Shown piece by piece: positions 1 to 15,861 of a DNA stretch of 64,000 bases. The DNA is from CAYPNF01 sp964411985 (lineage in GTDB: Bacteria > Verrucomicrobiota > Verrucomicrobiia > Limisphaerales > J093): NCBI GenBank assembly GCA_964411985.1, contig CAYPNF010000007.1, positions 1-64,000 of the forward strand, read 5' to 3'. Position 1 is the first letter of the stretch; each line of letters begins with the position of its first letter. Made by a program: the position numbers and the translations under genes. A model generated the notes under the pieces. It saw nothing but the letters and a program-made list of their open reading frames with translations, had not been told where the DNA came from and did not search any database.

Positions 1-75
1 GTCAGTAGCTCAATTGGCTAGAGCAGCGGTCTCCAAAACCGCAGGTTGGGGGTTCAAGTCCCTCCCGCCCTGCCA
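1..75 (+). tRNA. tRNA-Trp (CCA anticodon), 5' end cut
   Basis: D arm, anticodon arm with loop CTCCAAA (anticodon CCA), variable loop, T arm with TTCAAGT and an encoded 3' CCA are all visible. The first one or two acceptor bases lie outside the window. The visible 5' acceptor strand (GTCAG) pairs imperfectly with the 3' strand CCGCCCT: T4 faces C69 and A6 faces C67. A tRNA-Trp just before secE-nusG is a common bacterial arrangement. Confidence 0.88.
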
Positions 76-90
76 GCCCAGGCGATCCTC

Positions 91-179
91 GGAGGGGTGG
101 CAGAGTGGTCGATCGCGACGGTCTTGAAAACCGTTAGGGCTAAACACCCTCGGGGGTTCGAATCCCTCCCCCTCCGCCA
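91..179 (+). tRNA. tRNA-Ser (TGA anticodon)
   Basis: The acceptor stem GGAGGGG (91-97) pairs perfectly with CCCCTCC (169-175), followed by discriminator G and an encoded CCA. The anticodon loop CTTGAAA gives anticodon TGA, reading UCN serine codons. The long variable arm (GGGCTAAACACCC) is the class II feature expected of serine tRNA. It sits 15 nt after tRNA-Trp and 12 nt before secE, so it is probably co-transcribed with them. Confidence 0.95.
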
Positions 180-191
180 AGTTTTTGAATT

Positions 192-461
192 GTGAATAAA
201 GATCTGATACAACTGGTTGTTTGGGGCGTCATCGTTCTGGTGGCGTTCGTTTACGCATGGAGAAAAGGGCATCTCATGCGCCTCTCGGACTATGTTGCCG
301 AGACTCGCGAGGAGCTGAGGAAGTGTACTTGGCCCTCGGTGGAGGAGCTGAAAGGGTCGACCTTTGTCGTGCTGCTCACCGTCGTGCTTCTGGCCCTGTT
401 TGTTATTGGCTCGGATTTTGTGATTCTCAAGTTCGTGCGCGGAGTCCTTCCGAAGCTCTAA
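192..461 (+). CDS. secE: Preprotein translocase subunit SecE
   Basis: 89-residue SecE, the small clamp subunit of the SecYEG inner-membrane translocon. An N-terminal hydrophobic stretch (residues about 6-20) is followed by the conserved amphipathic segment with the E-L-R-K-C-T-W-P-S motif (about 49-57) and a C-terminal transmembrane helix (about 62-80). The start is GTG with no Shine-Dalgarno sequence; it is the only sensible start after the tRNA. The gene is followed 22 nt later by nusG, the classical secE-nusG pair. Confidence 0.93.
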   Translation: MNKDLIQLVVWGVIVLVAFVYAWRKGHLMRLSDYVAETREELRKCTWPSVEELKGSTFVVLLTVVLLALFVIGSDFVILKFVRGVLPKL

Positions 462-483
462 AACCAATCTCTTTCCGAGCCTT

Positions 484-1038
484 ATGTCCATGCGCAGTCA
501 ATGGTTTGTCATTCATACGCTTGCTGGCCAAGAGCAAAAGGTCAAAGACAGCATCGAGAAGCGGATGAAGGCGGAGGAAATGGGGGAGTACATTCGAGAA
601 GTGCTCGTCCCGATGGAGAAAGTTGCCGAAGTGCGCGGCGGCAAGAAGAGCGTTACTACCCGTAAGCTCTACCCCGGGTATGTGTTTATCGACATGATTT
701 TGCTCGATGAGAACAATCGAGTGATTGATAAGCCTTGGTATTTCATCCGGGACACTCAAGGGATCATCGGATTCGTGGGCGGGGAACGGCCAAGCCCCAC
801 GGAGGCGTCCGAGATCGAATTTATCAAGGCCAAGATATCCGACTCGGAGGATACGGAGCGGCCGAAGGTGAACTTCGAGGTGGGCGAGACAGTGAAGATC
901 AACGACGGGCCGTTTTTGAATTTTAGCGGAGCGATTGAAGAGATCGATCCGAACCGCGGCAAATTGCGGGTGACGGTGAACATTTTTGGGCGCAGTACGC
1001 CGGTGGAGTTGGAGTATTGGCAGGTAGAGAAAGCTTAA
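484..1038 (+). CDS. nusG: Transcription termination/antitermination factor NusG
   Basis: 184-residue NusG, which binds the RNA polymerase clamp and links it to Rho or to ribosomal protein S10. The N-terminal NGN domain (about 4-115, beginning with the typical W-F-V-I-H-T-L-A-G-Q-E motif) and the C-terminal KOW domain (about 130-184, with V-K-I-N-D-G-P-F) are both visible and length is normal. The ATG was chosen because the family begins a few residues before W-F-V; no Shine-Dalgarno is seen. It is the second gene of the supercluster. Confidence 0.96.
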   Translation: MSMRSQWFVIHTLAGQEQKVKDSIEKRMKAEEMGEYIREVLVPMEKVAEVRGGKKSVTTRKLYPGYVFIDMILLDENNRVIDKPWYFIRDTQGIIGFVGGERPSPTEASEIEFIKAKISDSEDTERPKVNFEVGETVKINDGPFLNFSGAIEEIDPNRGKLRVTVNIFGRSTPVELEYWQVEKA

Positions 1039-1043
1039 TAGTT

Positions 1044-1469
1044 ATGGCTAAGAAGATTACAGGACAGATCAAGTTGCAGATTCCAGCAGGACAGGCGAAC
1101 CCGGCTCCTCCCGTGGGTCCGGCTCTCGGCCAGCATGGCGTGAACATCATGGGTTTCTGCAAGGAGTTTAACGCCGCGACCAAAGACCAGGGTGGCATGA
1201 TTATCCCTGTGATCATCACCGTCTATCAGGACAAGTCGTTCACGTTCATTACCAAGTCGCCGCCCGCCTCCGCATTGCTCAAGAAAGCGGCAGGGATTGC
1301 GTCCGGGTCCAAGGTGCCCAACAAAGACAAGGTCGGAAAGGTCACCCGCAAGCAGATTTTGGAGATCATCAAGTTGAAAGCGAAGGATCTCAATGCTGTG
1401 AATGAAGAGGCTGCTGTTCGTGTGATCAGCGGCACAGCTCGCAGCATGGGAATCGAAGTCATCGGTTAA
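1044..1469 (+). CDS. rplK: 50S ribosomal protein L11
   Basis: 141-residue L11, which binds 23S rRNA in the GTPase-associated centre and takes part in factor binding and the stringent response. The N-terminal proline-rich I-P-A-G-Q-A-N-P-A-P-P-V-G-P-A-L motif and the C-terminal rRNA-binding helix with G-T-A-R-S-M-G are intact. The ATG at 1044 is preferred over an upstream in-frame start at 1017 because L11 proteins begin M-A-K-K and the longer start would overlap nusG. No Shine-Dalgarno precedes it. Confidence 0.97.
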   Translation: MAKKITGQIKLQIPAGQANPAPPVGPALGQHGVNIMGFCKEFNAATKDQGGMIIPVIITVYQDKSFTFITKSPPASALLKKAAGIASGSKVPNKDKVGKVTRKQILEIIKLKAKDLNAVNEEAAVRVISGTARSMGIEVIG

Positions 1470-1518
1470 TGAAACAAAAACGCGGGAGAGCTGCAACTCG
1501 CTAGCACCGCATCGTAGT

Positions 1519-2214
1519 ATGCCTAGTAAACGATACCGAAAAGCCCTGGAAATGGTGGATAGCCGAAAGGTCTACCCACTCAAGTCCGCCGTGGAAACCC
1601 TTCTCAAGTTTCCGCGCGCTAAATTCAACGAAACTGTCGAACTCGCCTTCCGTTTGGGAGTCGATGCCAAGCAGAGTGACCAGATGGTGCGCGGAACCTG
1701 CCCACTGCCCAACGGCAGCGGCAAGGTGGTTCGCGTGCTGGTTTTTGCCAAGCCCGGAGCCGCGGCTGAAGCCGCGAAGGCGGCCGGAGCTGAGCACGTC
1801 GGATTCGACGACATGATTAAGAAGTGCCAGGAGGGTTGGACGGATTTCGACGTTGCCGTTGCGACTCCGGAGGCGATGGTGGAGGTGAGGAAGCTGGGCA
1901 AGGTGCTTGGACCGCGCGGTCTGATGCCGAACCCGAAAACCGGTACGGTGACCGATGACACCGCCAAAGCGGTGAAAGAGGTGAAGGCGGGTCGTGTTGA
2001 ATTCAAAATTGACAAGGCGGGGAACATTCACGTTCTCGTTGGCAAAACTTCTTTTACTTCGGATCAGTTGGTGGAGAACGCCCGCTCGGTGATCGACGCC
2101 GTGCTGCGGGCACGTCCCCAGGCGGTCAAAGGGACGTACGTGAATTCCTGTACTCTTTCGAGCACCATGAGTCCGGCGGTGCGCATTGACCTGAAGGACC
2201 TGAACGTAGCCTAA
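1519..2214 (+). CDS. rplA: 50S ribosomal protein L1
   Basis: 231-residue L1, the L1-stalk protein that binds 23S rRNA near the E site; in many bacteria it also represses its own rplK-rplA mRNA. The signature around R-G-L-M-P-N-P-K-T-G-T-V-T (about residues 133-146) is intact and length matches the family. It follows rplK by 49 nt. A purine-rich stretch (GGGAGAG) is about 30 nt upstream, too far for a normal Shine-Dalgarno. Confidence 0.97.
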   Translation: MPSKRYRKALEMVDSRKVYPLKSAVETLLKFPRAKFNETVELAFRLGVDAKQSDQMVRGTCPLPNGSGKVVRVLVFAKPGAAAEAAKAAGAEHVGFDDMIKKCQEGWTDFDVAVATPEAMVEVRKLGKVLGPRGLMPNPKTGTVTDDTAKAVKEVKAGRVEFKIDKAGNIHVLVGKTSFTSDQLVENARSVIDAVLRARPQAVKGTYVNSCTLSSTMSPAVRIDLKDLNVA

Positions 2215-2234
2215 CAACGAACTCTTTTTGATCC

Positions 2235-2756
2235 ATGCGTGTAGAAAAGAAATATTTGGCAAATGAGTATGTTGGGCGTCTCAACAACTCTCCGTTCTTC
2301 ATTGTGGTGGACTACCGGGGCGTGGGTGTGGCCCAGTTCACCAAGTTGCGCCAGCGATTGAGCAAACTCGCTGCGGAAGTGCACGTAGTGAAGAATACCG
2401 TGTTCCGTGTTGCTGCCAAGGAAGCCGGCCTTCCCGATCTGGGCGGAGGTTTGGCGGGGCAGTTGGCGGTCGTCACGGGACAGAAGGACATTGCGGCCGC
2501 AGCCAAGGTGCTGAAGGCTTTCCAGTCGGAGTTCGAGAAACCGAAGCTTCAGTTTGGCTATCTCGGAAACCAAAGGTTGGAGAAAGACCAGTTGGTGGTG
2601 TTGGCTGACCTGCCTCCGTTGGAGGTGTTGCGGTCGACCTTCTTGGGAGTGCTCCAAGCTCCCGCCAGCCAGCTCGTACGTCTTCTTAACACTCCCGCCA
2701 GCCAGCTGGCGCGTGTGTTGCAGGCGCGCGTCGACAAAGAACAACCAAAAGAATAA
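2235..2756 (+). CDS. rplJ: 50S ribosomal protein L10
   Basis: 173-residue L10, base of the L7/L12 stalk. The N-terminal rRNA-binding domain begins M-R-V-E-K-K-Y-L with the conserved K-N-T motif near residue 53; the C-terminal helix that carries L7/L12 dimers has a duplicated element, two copies of (N)TPASQL(V/A)R separated by a few residues. It follows rplA by 20 nt and lies before rplL as usual. No Shine-Dalgarno is seen. Confidence 0.95.
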   Translation: MRVEKKYLANEYVGRLNNSPFFIVVDYRGVGVAQFTKLRQRLSKLAAEVHVVKNTVFRVAAKEAGLPDLGGGLAGQLAVVTGQKDIAAAAKVLKAFQSEFEKPKLQFGYLGNQRLEKDQLVVLADLPPLEVLRSTFLGVLQAPASQLVRLLNTPASQLARVLQARVDKEQPKE

Positions 2757-2876
2757 GATTTCGCTCCTCCAGGCAACTGGGGGAACGAGGAACCCGAAAC
2801 AAAGTAAATCGTCGGCCTGCGGCCGCAGGCTTAATCCAAACGTGGCTACGGAAGGCGACGAGACTGAAAGGCAAGT
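2757..2876 (+). promoter_or_regulatory. rplJ-rplL intergenic region with palindrome
   Basis: This 120-nt gap holds a perfect 16-nt palindrome, GCCTGCGGCCGCAGGC, at 2815-2830, followed by AT-containing sequence and a weak GAAAGG ribosome-binding site before rplL. As RNA the palindrome could only make a hairpin with a very small loop. It may help set the excess of L7/L12 over L10, or be an mRNA processing site; neither is shown. Confidence 0.35.
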
Positions 2877-3266
2877 ATGGCAGATATCGCATCATTAGTG
2901 GATCAATTGAGCAAACTCACGGTCCTCGAGACCGCTGAGCTGGTAAAGAAACTCGAGGAGACTTGGGGTGTCAGTGCTGCGGCACCGGTTGCGGTGGCGG
3001 CTGCGGGTGGTGCTCCTGGGGGCGCGGCGGCTCCCGTCGCGGAAGTGAAGACCAACTTCGACGTGATCCTGGTCTCGGTGCCGGCGGACAAGAAGATCGC
3101 CATCATCAAGGTCGTTCGCGAGGTGAAGGCTGGTTTGGGCTTGGCCGAGGCTAAAGCGCTCGTGGAAGGCGCTCCGAAGCCCGTGCTCGAAGGCGCTGTC
3201 AAGGCGGAAGCCGACGCCGCCAAGAAGAAGCTCGAAGACGCCGGTGCCAAAGTCGAACTGAAGTAA
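2877..3266 (+). CDS. rplL: 50S ribosomal protein L7/L12
   Basis: 129-residue stalk protein. The N-terminal dimerisation domain (about 1-33), an Ala/Gly/Pro-rich flexible hinge (about 36-58) and the compact C-terminal factor-binding domain (about 62-129, with K-K-I-A-I-I-K-V-V-R and G-L-G-L-A-E-A-K) are in the usual order. It contacts EF-G, EF-Tu and other GTPases. Preceded by a possible ribosome-binding site GAAAGG. Followed by a strong hairpin before rpoB. Confidence 0.97.
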   Translation: MADIASLVDQLSKLTVLETAELVKKLEETWGVSAAAPVAVAAAGGAPGGAAAPVAEVKTNFDVILVSVPADKKIAIIKVVREVKAGLGLAEAKALVEGAPKPVLEGAVKAEADAAKKKLEDAGAKVELK

Positions 3267-3281
3267 GTTTCCTGTTTTGCA

Positions 3282-3322
3282 GGGCAGCGCCTTGGCGGGC
3301 GCTGCCCTCGTTTCCTTGTTTT
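3282..3322 (+). terminator. Hairpin after rplL: attenuator or terminator
   Basis: A perfect 10-bp stem, GGGCAGCGCC (3282-3291) with GGCGCTGCCC (3298-3307) and a 6-nt loop, is followed by T-rich TCGTTTCCTTGTTTT. This matches a partial intrinsic terminator. Its place between rplL and rpoB matches the attenuator known in E. coli, where most transcripts end before rpoBC. Confidence 0.75.
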
Positions 3323-3376
3323 ACAACGCTCCATCTTTCTCAGTCTGAGGTTTTAGAACGCAAACATTTTGTGGAG

Positions 3377-3437
3377 GCCGGCGAGTCCTTGGCTGGAGCC
3401 AAGGGCACCGGCTTTATGTCGTTTAGCGTCATAAACG
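3377..3437 (+). promoter_or_regulatory. Structured leader upstream of rpoB
   Basis: Two further potential RNA hairpins lie between the rplL attenuator and rpoB. The first has outer stem GCCGG/CCGGC (3377-3381 with 3408-3412) and inner stem CCTTGGC/GCCAAGG (3387-3393 with 3398-3404, loop TGGA). The second pairs CGTTTA with TAAACG (3420-3425 with 3432-3437). The rpoB ATG is 35 nt after the last. It may be an autoregulatory leader; no known riboswitch or protein-binding family is recognised. Confidence 0.4.
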
Positions 3438-3471
3438 GCCTGACTTGAGCTCGGCCAATCCTTGAGAGACC

Positions 3472-7335
<3,864 letters not shown>

Positions 7336-7374
7336 TTCGACGAGTCTCAATCTGGTTAGAATAATTGGCGCCCT

Positions 7375-11517
<4,143 letters not shown>

Positions 11518-11552
11518 TTTGCACAGAGAAACCAAAATAATCCAAATACTTG

Positions 11553-11580
11553 TTGCAACAGAGATCGTGCTTGGTATTAT
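11553..11580 (+). promoter_or_regulatory. Candidate sigma70-type promoter for rpsL
   Basis: TTGCAA (11553-11558) and TATTAT (11575-11580) are separated by 16 nt in the AT-rich gap between rpoC and rpsL. They fit -35 and -10 boxes with 4-5 matches of 6 each. A start near 11587 would give a leader of about 60 nt. The position agrees with the classical separate str operon promoter. Confidence 0.5.
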
Positions 11581-11647
11581 CCGCACTCCGTTTTGCCAAC
11601 CATTGCGGAAAACCAACGCGGAAAATGGCAAACAGTAACTAATTGCG

Positions 11648-12058
11648 ATGCCGACAATTAACCAACTCGTCCGAAAAGGACGTAACAAGCTGAAGTGGAA
11701 GTCGAAGTCGCCAGCTTTGCAGGGCGCCTCCTTTCGTCGCGGCGTCTGTCTTCAAGTCATGACGCGCACTCCGAAGAAACCCAACTCCGCCATGCGGAAG
11801 GTTGCGAAGGTGCGCTTGACCAACGGCTACGAAGTCATCGCGTATATCCCTGATGAAGGGCACAACCTTCAAGAGCACTCGATCGTACTGGTGCGCGGGG
11901 GGCGTGTTAAAGATTTGCCCGGTGTTCGTTATCACATTGTTCGGGGCACCTTGGATGCTGCTGGCGTTGAGAAGCGCCGGGTAAGCCGATCCAAGTATGG
12001 TGTCAAACGCCCGAAGGTTACTAAACCGGCCGCAGGTGCGGCCCCGGCTGCTAAGTAG
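11648..12058 (+). CDS. rpsL: 30S ribosomal protein S12
   Basis: 136-residue S12, decoding-centre protein. The conserved T-R-T-P-K-K-P-N-S-A-M-R-K motif (from about residue 39) contains the lysine whose change gives streptomycin resistance; it is the sensitive form here, as is the later G-R-V-K-D-L-P-G-V motif. The C-terminus has a short Ala/Pro/Lys tail beyond the usual R-S-K-Y-G-V-K end, about 13 residues longer than E. coli. First gene of the str part; rpsG follows after 8 nt. Confidence 0.97.
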   Translation: MPTINQLVRKGRNKLKWKSKSPALQGASFRRGVCLQVMTRTPKKPNSAMRKVAKVRLTNGYEVIAYIPDEGHNLQEHSIVLVRGGRVKDLPGVRYHIVRGTLDAAGVEKRRVSRSKYGVKRPKVTKPAAGAAPAAK

Positions 12059-12066
12059 GATTTCAT

Positions 12067-12540
12067 ATGTCTCGTCGTCGTCGAGCTTTTAAGCGCCCCG
12101 TCTCTGTAGATCCGAAGTTTAACTCAGCTTTGGTCTCGCGTTTGGTCAGCATCGTCATGAAGTGGGGTGAGAAGAGTGTGGCCCAAAGGATCGTCTATGG
12201 GGCTTTTGACCAAATCGCGGCCAAGAACCCTGCGAGCAATCCTTTGGAGATTCTGCAGCGTGCCGTGGACAACGCCAAGCCGCGCTTGGAGGTGAAACCT
12301 CGCCGCGTGGGCGGGGCGACCTACCAGGTACCCTTGGAGGTTCCGTCGGATCGTCAGGCTTCGTTGGCGATGCGTTGGTTGGTGGACTATGCCGATTCCC
12401 GCAAAGGTATTCCGATGAACGAGGCTCTTGCAGCCGAAATCATGGATGCCTACCAAGGGCAGGGTAACGCAATCCGGAAGCGAGACGATGTTCATAAGAT
12501 GGCGCAGGCAAACAAGGCCTTTGCGCACTTCCGCTGGTAG
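12067..12540 (+). CDS. rpsG: 30S ribosomal protein S7
   Basis: 157-residue S7, primary binder of the 3' major domain of 16S rRNA. It begins M-S-R-R-R-R-A and ends with A-N-K-A-F-A-H-F-R-W, as in other bacteria. It has one of the better ribosome-binding sites in the cluster (TAGGA, 9 nt upstream), overlapping the rpsL stop region. A terminator-like hairpin follows before fusA. Confidence 0.97.
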   Translation: MSRRRRAFKRPVSVDPKFNSALVSRLVSIVMKWGEKSVAQRIVYGAFDQIAAKNPASNPLEILQRAVDNAKPRLEVKPRRVGGATYQVPLEVPSDRQASLAMRWLVDYADSRKGIPMNEALAAEIMDAYQGQGNAIRKRDDVHKMAQANKAFAHFRW

Positions 12541-12559
12541 TTAATTCAATTTTAGAATC

Positions 12560-12595
12560 GCCCCGAGGGCCGATGTGGATCGGGGCCTTTTTATT
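12560..12595 (+). terminator. Intrinsic terminator between rpsG and fusA
   Basis: GCCCCGA (12560-12566) pairs with TCGGGGC (12580-12586), loop 13 nt, followed by CTTTTTATT. It would end or attenuate the rpsL-rpsG transcript. Only about 14 nt separate it from the fusA start, so either fusA is read through from upstream or its promoter lies inside this sequence. Confidence 0.8.
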
Positions 12596-12608
12596 CTCTG
12601 TAGATTAG

Positions 12609-14786
12609 ATGGATTCTGTATTGGACAAAAAGCAGTCGGTGAATTCGCCGAACCGGAAATATCCGATGGAGTACACCCGGAATATCGGGATTGCTGCGCA
12701 CATCGATGCCGGGAAGACGACCACCACTGAGCGCATCCTGTTTTACACTGGGTTGATCCACAAGATGGGCGATGTGGATGATGGAAACACAGTGACGGAC
12801 TGGATGGAGCAAGAGCGCGAGCGCGGCATCACCATCACTTCCGCGGCCACAACCTGCTATTGGACGCAAAAGAGCGAAGGTCTCCTCAAGCTTTCCGAGT
12901 CCATTCCCCACCGGGTTAATATCATCGATACTCCAGGGCATGTCGATTTCACGGCGGAGGTGGAACGTTCCATGCGTGTTTTGGACGGAGCCGTGGCTGT
13001 TTTCTGCGGTGTTGCCGGAGTGCAGCCGCAATCCGAGACGGTTTGGCGTCAGGCGACCAAGTACAAGGTTCCCCGTATCGCTTTCGTCAACAAGATGGAT
13101 CGTACCGGCGCGAATTTTGACAATGCAGTCGCCGAAATGCGCAAAAAGCTCGGTGCCTACGCGTATCCAGTGTTTCTTCCGCTCGGCAAAGAGGACTATT
13201 TGCACGGGGTTATCGATGTCGTGAATCAGAAGGCTTTGATTTACGACGTGAATGACGATTTCGGGGTCAATTACACGATTGCGGAAATTCCCGAGGACTA
13301 CGCTGAGCGGGCGAAGATCGCTTTGGCTGAATTAGTCGACGCGGTCTCCAACAAAGATGATCTGATCGCGGAGTTGGTCATCGAGGACAAGCCTGTTTCG
13401 GCTTTGATTTTAAAGCAGGCCATTCGGCGGCTGACCTGCAAGCTCGAGTTCGTGCCGGTTCTGGGTGGATCCGCCTTCAAGAAGAGGGGAGTACAACCCT
13501 TGGTGGATGCGGTCATTGATTACCTCCCTTCTCCTTTGGATGTTCCGCACGCGCAGGGACAATTGCCCACCGATTCCAGTGTGGCGGTTGAGGTGAAGAC
13601 CGACGACCGCGGGAAATTCTGTTCCCTGGCCTTTAAACTCTGGTCGGATCCGTTCGTAGGCAAGCTCGTCTTCTTCCGGGTTTACAGTGGTACCCTCAAG
13701 AAGGGCGAAATGATCTACAATCCTCGCACACGAAAGCGCGAGCGGGTGAGCCGAGTTTTGATGATTCAAGCGGACAAACGGATTGATGTCGACACCGTCT
13801 ACGCTGGTGACATCGCCGCCTTGGTCGGCCTCAGGAACATCACGACCGGAGACACTCTGTGTGACGAAGATTTTGATGTGTCACTGGAGCCTCCCACCTT
13901 TCCCGAGCCTGTCATTTCCATGGCAGTCGAGCCGAAAACCAAGAGTGATCGCGAACGACTTTCTGAGGGACTGCAGCGTTTGGCTGAGGAAGATCCAACC
14001 TTCCGCTGCTTCACGAACGAGGAAACCGGGCAATTGATCATCGCAGGGATGGGTGAACTGCACTTGGAGATCATCCGGGACCGTCTTTTCCGCGAATTCA
14101 AGGTAGAGGCCAGTGCCGGGGCTCCTCAGATCGCCTATCGCGAAACCATCACTAAGAGTGCCGAGGGCGAGGGCAAATTCATCCGCCAGAGCGGCGGTCG
14201 CGGTCAATACGGGCATATCTGCATTACCTTGGCCCCGAATGAGCGAGGCAAGGGGATCGAGATCGAGAACAAAATTGTTGGTGGTACCGTTCCCAAGGAG
14301 TACATTCCTGCGGCGATCGATGGTGTGAACGAAGCCGTCAGCGGCGGAGTGCTGGCCGGGTTCCCAATGGTCGACGTCAAGGTAGCCATCGTAGATGGCA
14401 GTTACCACGAGGTGGATTCCAACGAATTGGCCTTTAAAATGGCGGGCATTTTTGCCCTGAAAGACGCCGCGAAGAAAGCGGGCGCCATCCTGCTCGAGCC
14501 GATCATGAAGGTGGAATGTGCCACACCTGAGGAATATCAGGGTGATTTGCTCGGGGATCTGAACCGACGCAGGGGCAAGATTGTTGCTATCGAGGCTAAG
14601 TCGGATGCCACGATTCTGAACGCGCACGTGCCGCTGGCGGAGATGTTCGGGTATGCCACGGCGATACGATCGCTGTCAAAAGGGCGCGCGGCCTATTCCA
14701 TGGAGCCGTTTGCGTTCGAACCCGTGCCGGCGAACATTATGGCGACAATTCTGGACACGACGAAACCCAAAGTAGCACGAAGTTAA
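12609..14786 (+). CDS. fusA: Translation elongation factor G
   Basis: 725-residue EF-G, the translocation GTPase. G1 A-H-I-D-A-G-K-T (30-37), G3 D-T-P-G-H-V-D-F and G4 N-K-M-D are intact, followed by domains II-V; the C-terminal region has the usual R-R-G-K-I and Y-A-T-A-I-R-S motifs. The first 19 residues before P-M-E-Y-T-R-N-I-G are extra compared with many EF-G proteins; a start at the internal ATG (12666) is also possible. tuf, which usually follows, is absent; rpsJ follows 31 nt later. Confidence 0.96.
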   Translation: MDSVLDKKQSVNSPNRKYPMEYTRNIGIAAHIDAGKTTTTERILFYTGLIHKMGDVDDGNTVTDWMEQERERGITITSAATTCYWTQKSEGLLKLSESIPHRVNIIDTPGHVDFTAEVERSMRVLDGAVAVFCGVAGVQPQSETVWRQATKYKVPRIAFVNKMDRTGANFDNAVAEMRKKLGAYAYPVFLPLGKEDYLHGVIDVVNQKALIYDVNDDFGVNYTIAEIPEDYAERAKIALAELVDAVSNKDDLIAELVIEDKPVSALILKQAIRRLTCKLEFVPVLGGSAFKKRGVQPLVDAVIDYLPSPLDVPHAQGQLPTDSSVAVEVKTDDRGKFCSLAFKLWSDPFVGKLVFFRVYSGTLKKGEMIYNPRTRKRERVSRVLMIQADKRIDVDTVYAGDIAALVGLRNITTGDTLCDEDFDVSLEPPTFPEPVISMAVEPKTKSDRERLSEGLQRLAEEDPTFRCFTNEETGQLIIAGMGELHLEIIRDRLFREFKVEASAGAPQIAYRETITKSAEGEGKFIRQSGGRGQYGHICITLAPNERGKGIEIENKIVGGTVPKEYIPAAIDGVNEAVSGGVLAGFPMVDVKVAIVDGSYHEVDSNELAFKMAGIFALKDAAKKAGAILLEPIMKVECATPEEYQGDLLGDLNRRRGKIVAIEAKSDATILNAHVPLAEMFGYATAIRSLSKGRAAYSMEPFAFEPVPANIMATILDTTKPKVARS

Positions 14787-14817
14787 CCTAAATTTAGTTA
14801 GTCAACCTGTTCTTTGT

Positions 14818-15126
14818 ATGGCTGGACAACGCATTCGAATTCGCCTTAAGGCGTACGATCACCGGGTAATCGATCAGTCGGTCCGGGATATCGTCGAAAC
14901 TGTGAAGCGGACTGGTGCTATGGTTGCGGGACCGATTCCCCTACCGACCCGCATTGAGAAATTCACCGTGCAACGTTCCCCGCACGCTGACAAGAAGTCC
15001 ATGGAGACTTTTGAACAACGCACCCACAAGCGCTTGCTGGACATACTGGAACCGACGGCAAAAACCGTCGACGAACTCAAGAAGTTGAACCTTCCCGCTG
15101 GTGTAGACATCAGCATCAAGATTTAA
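14818..15126 (+). CDS. rpsJ: 30S ribosomal protein S10
   Basis: 102-residue S10, assembly protein of the 30S head and the NusE partner of NusG/NusB in antitermination. It begins M-A-G-Q-R-I-R-I-R-L-K-A-Y-D-H and contains the conserved G-P-I-P-L-P-T loop (about 40-46). First gene of the S10 part; only 3 nt separate it from rplC. No Shine-Dalgarno precedes it. Confidence 0.97.
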   Translation: MAGQRIRIRLKAYDHRVIDQSVRDIVETVKRTGAMVAGPIPLPTRIEKFTVQRSPHADKKSMETFEQRTHKRLLDILEPTAKTVDELKKLNLPAGVDISIKI

Positions 15127-15129
15127 CCT

Positions 15130-15849
15130 ATGATCGGCTTGCTTGGAAAGAAACTGGGCCAGACCCGCGTCTACAACGCGCAGGGTGATGCGGTCTCCGT
15201 CACCGTGGTTCTGGCTGGACCCAATAGGGTGCTGCAGTGCAAGACCAAAGAGAAGGACGGTTATAGCGCTGTCCAACTTGGTTTTGGAGAGCAGAAGGAA
15301 TTCCGTTTGACCAAAGCGGTCTTGGGTCACATCCGTAAACAAAATGGAGCCGCGGTGAAGCGGATTCGTGAGTTTCGGGATTTCTCGATGGCGGTGAAGC
15401 CGGGGGATGTGATTGGACCGGATATTTTTATCGTGGGCGACTACGTCGACGCGATTGGCGTGACAAAGGGTCGCGGCTTTGAAGGTGTGGTTAAGCGCCA
15501 CGGCTTCGCCGGGGGTGATATCACCCACGGCGCTAAAGGGTGGCACCGCCGAGTGGGTGCCATTGGGCAGCGTCTCTTTCCTGGAACGGTCATGCGCGGA
15601 TTGAAGATGCCGGGCCATATGGGGCAGGTGAGACGAACCACTCAGAATCTGCAGGTCGTGCAAGTCATCCCAGAGGAGAATCTTCTCCTCGTGAGCGGAG
15701 CCATCCCGGGCGCGAACGGCGACTACGTGATCATTCGCGAATCGAAGAAACGATCCCGGGCTGGAGTCGAAGCGGTGAAAGCCAAGCGCGCAGCAGCTTC
15801 GAAGATGGGTAAACAGCCCAAAACTGGCGGCAAAGCCGGCAGCAAGTAG
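15130..15849 (+). CDS. rplC: 50S ribosomal protein L3
   Basis: 239-residue L3, early assembly protein whose loop approaches the peptidyl transferase centre. The family motif around G-R-G-F-E-G-V-V-K-R-H-G-F (about 115-128) and the G-S-I-G-like G-A-I-G-Q segment are present. The C-terminus has an extra basic Ala/Lys/Gly tail of roughly 25-30 residues. It begins 3 nt after rpsJ without a Shine-Dalgarno, suggesting translational coupling. Confidence 0.96.
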   Translation: MIGLLGKKLGQTRVYNAQGDAVSVTVVLAGPNRVLQCKTKEKDGYSAVQLGFGEQKEFRLTKAVLGHIRKQNGAAVKRIREFRDFSMAVKPGDVIGPDIFIVGDYVDAIGVTKGRGFEGVVKRHGFAGGDITHGAKGWHRRVGAIGQRLFPGTVMRGLKMPGHMGQVRRTTQNLQVVQVIPEENLLLVSGAIPGANGDYVIIRESKKRSRAGVEAVKAKRAAASKMGKQPKTGGKAGSK

Positions 15850-15861
15850 AGAGGCAAAGCC

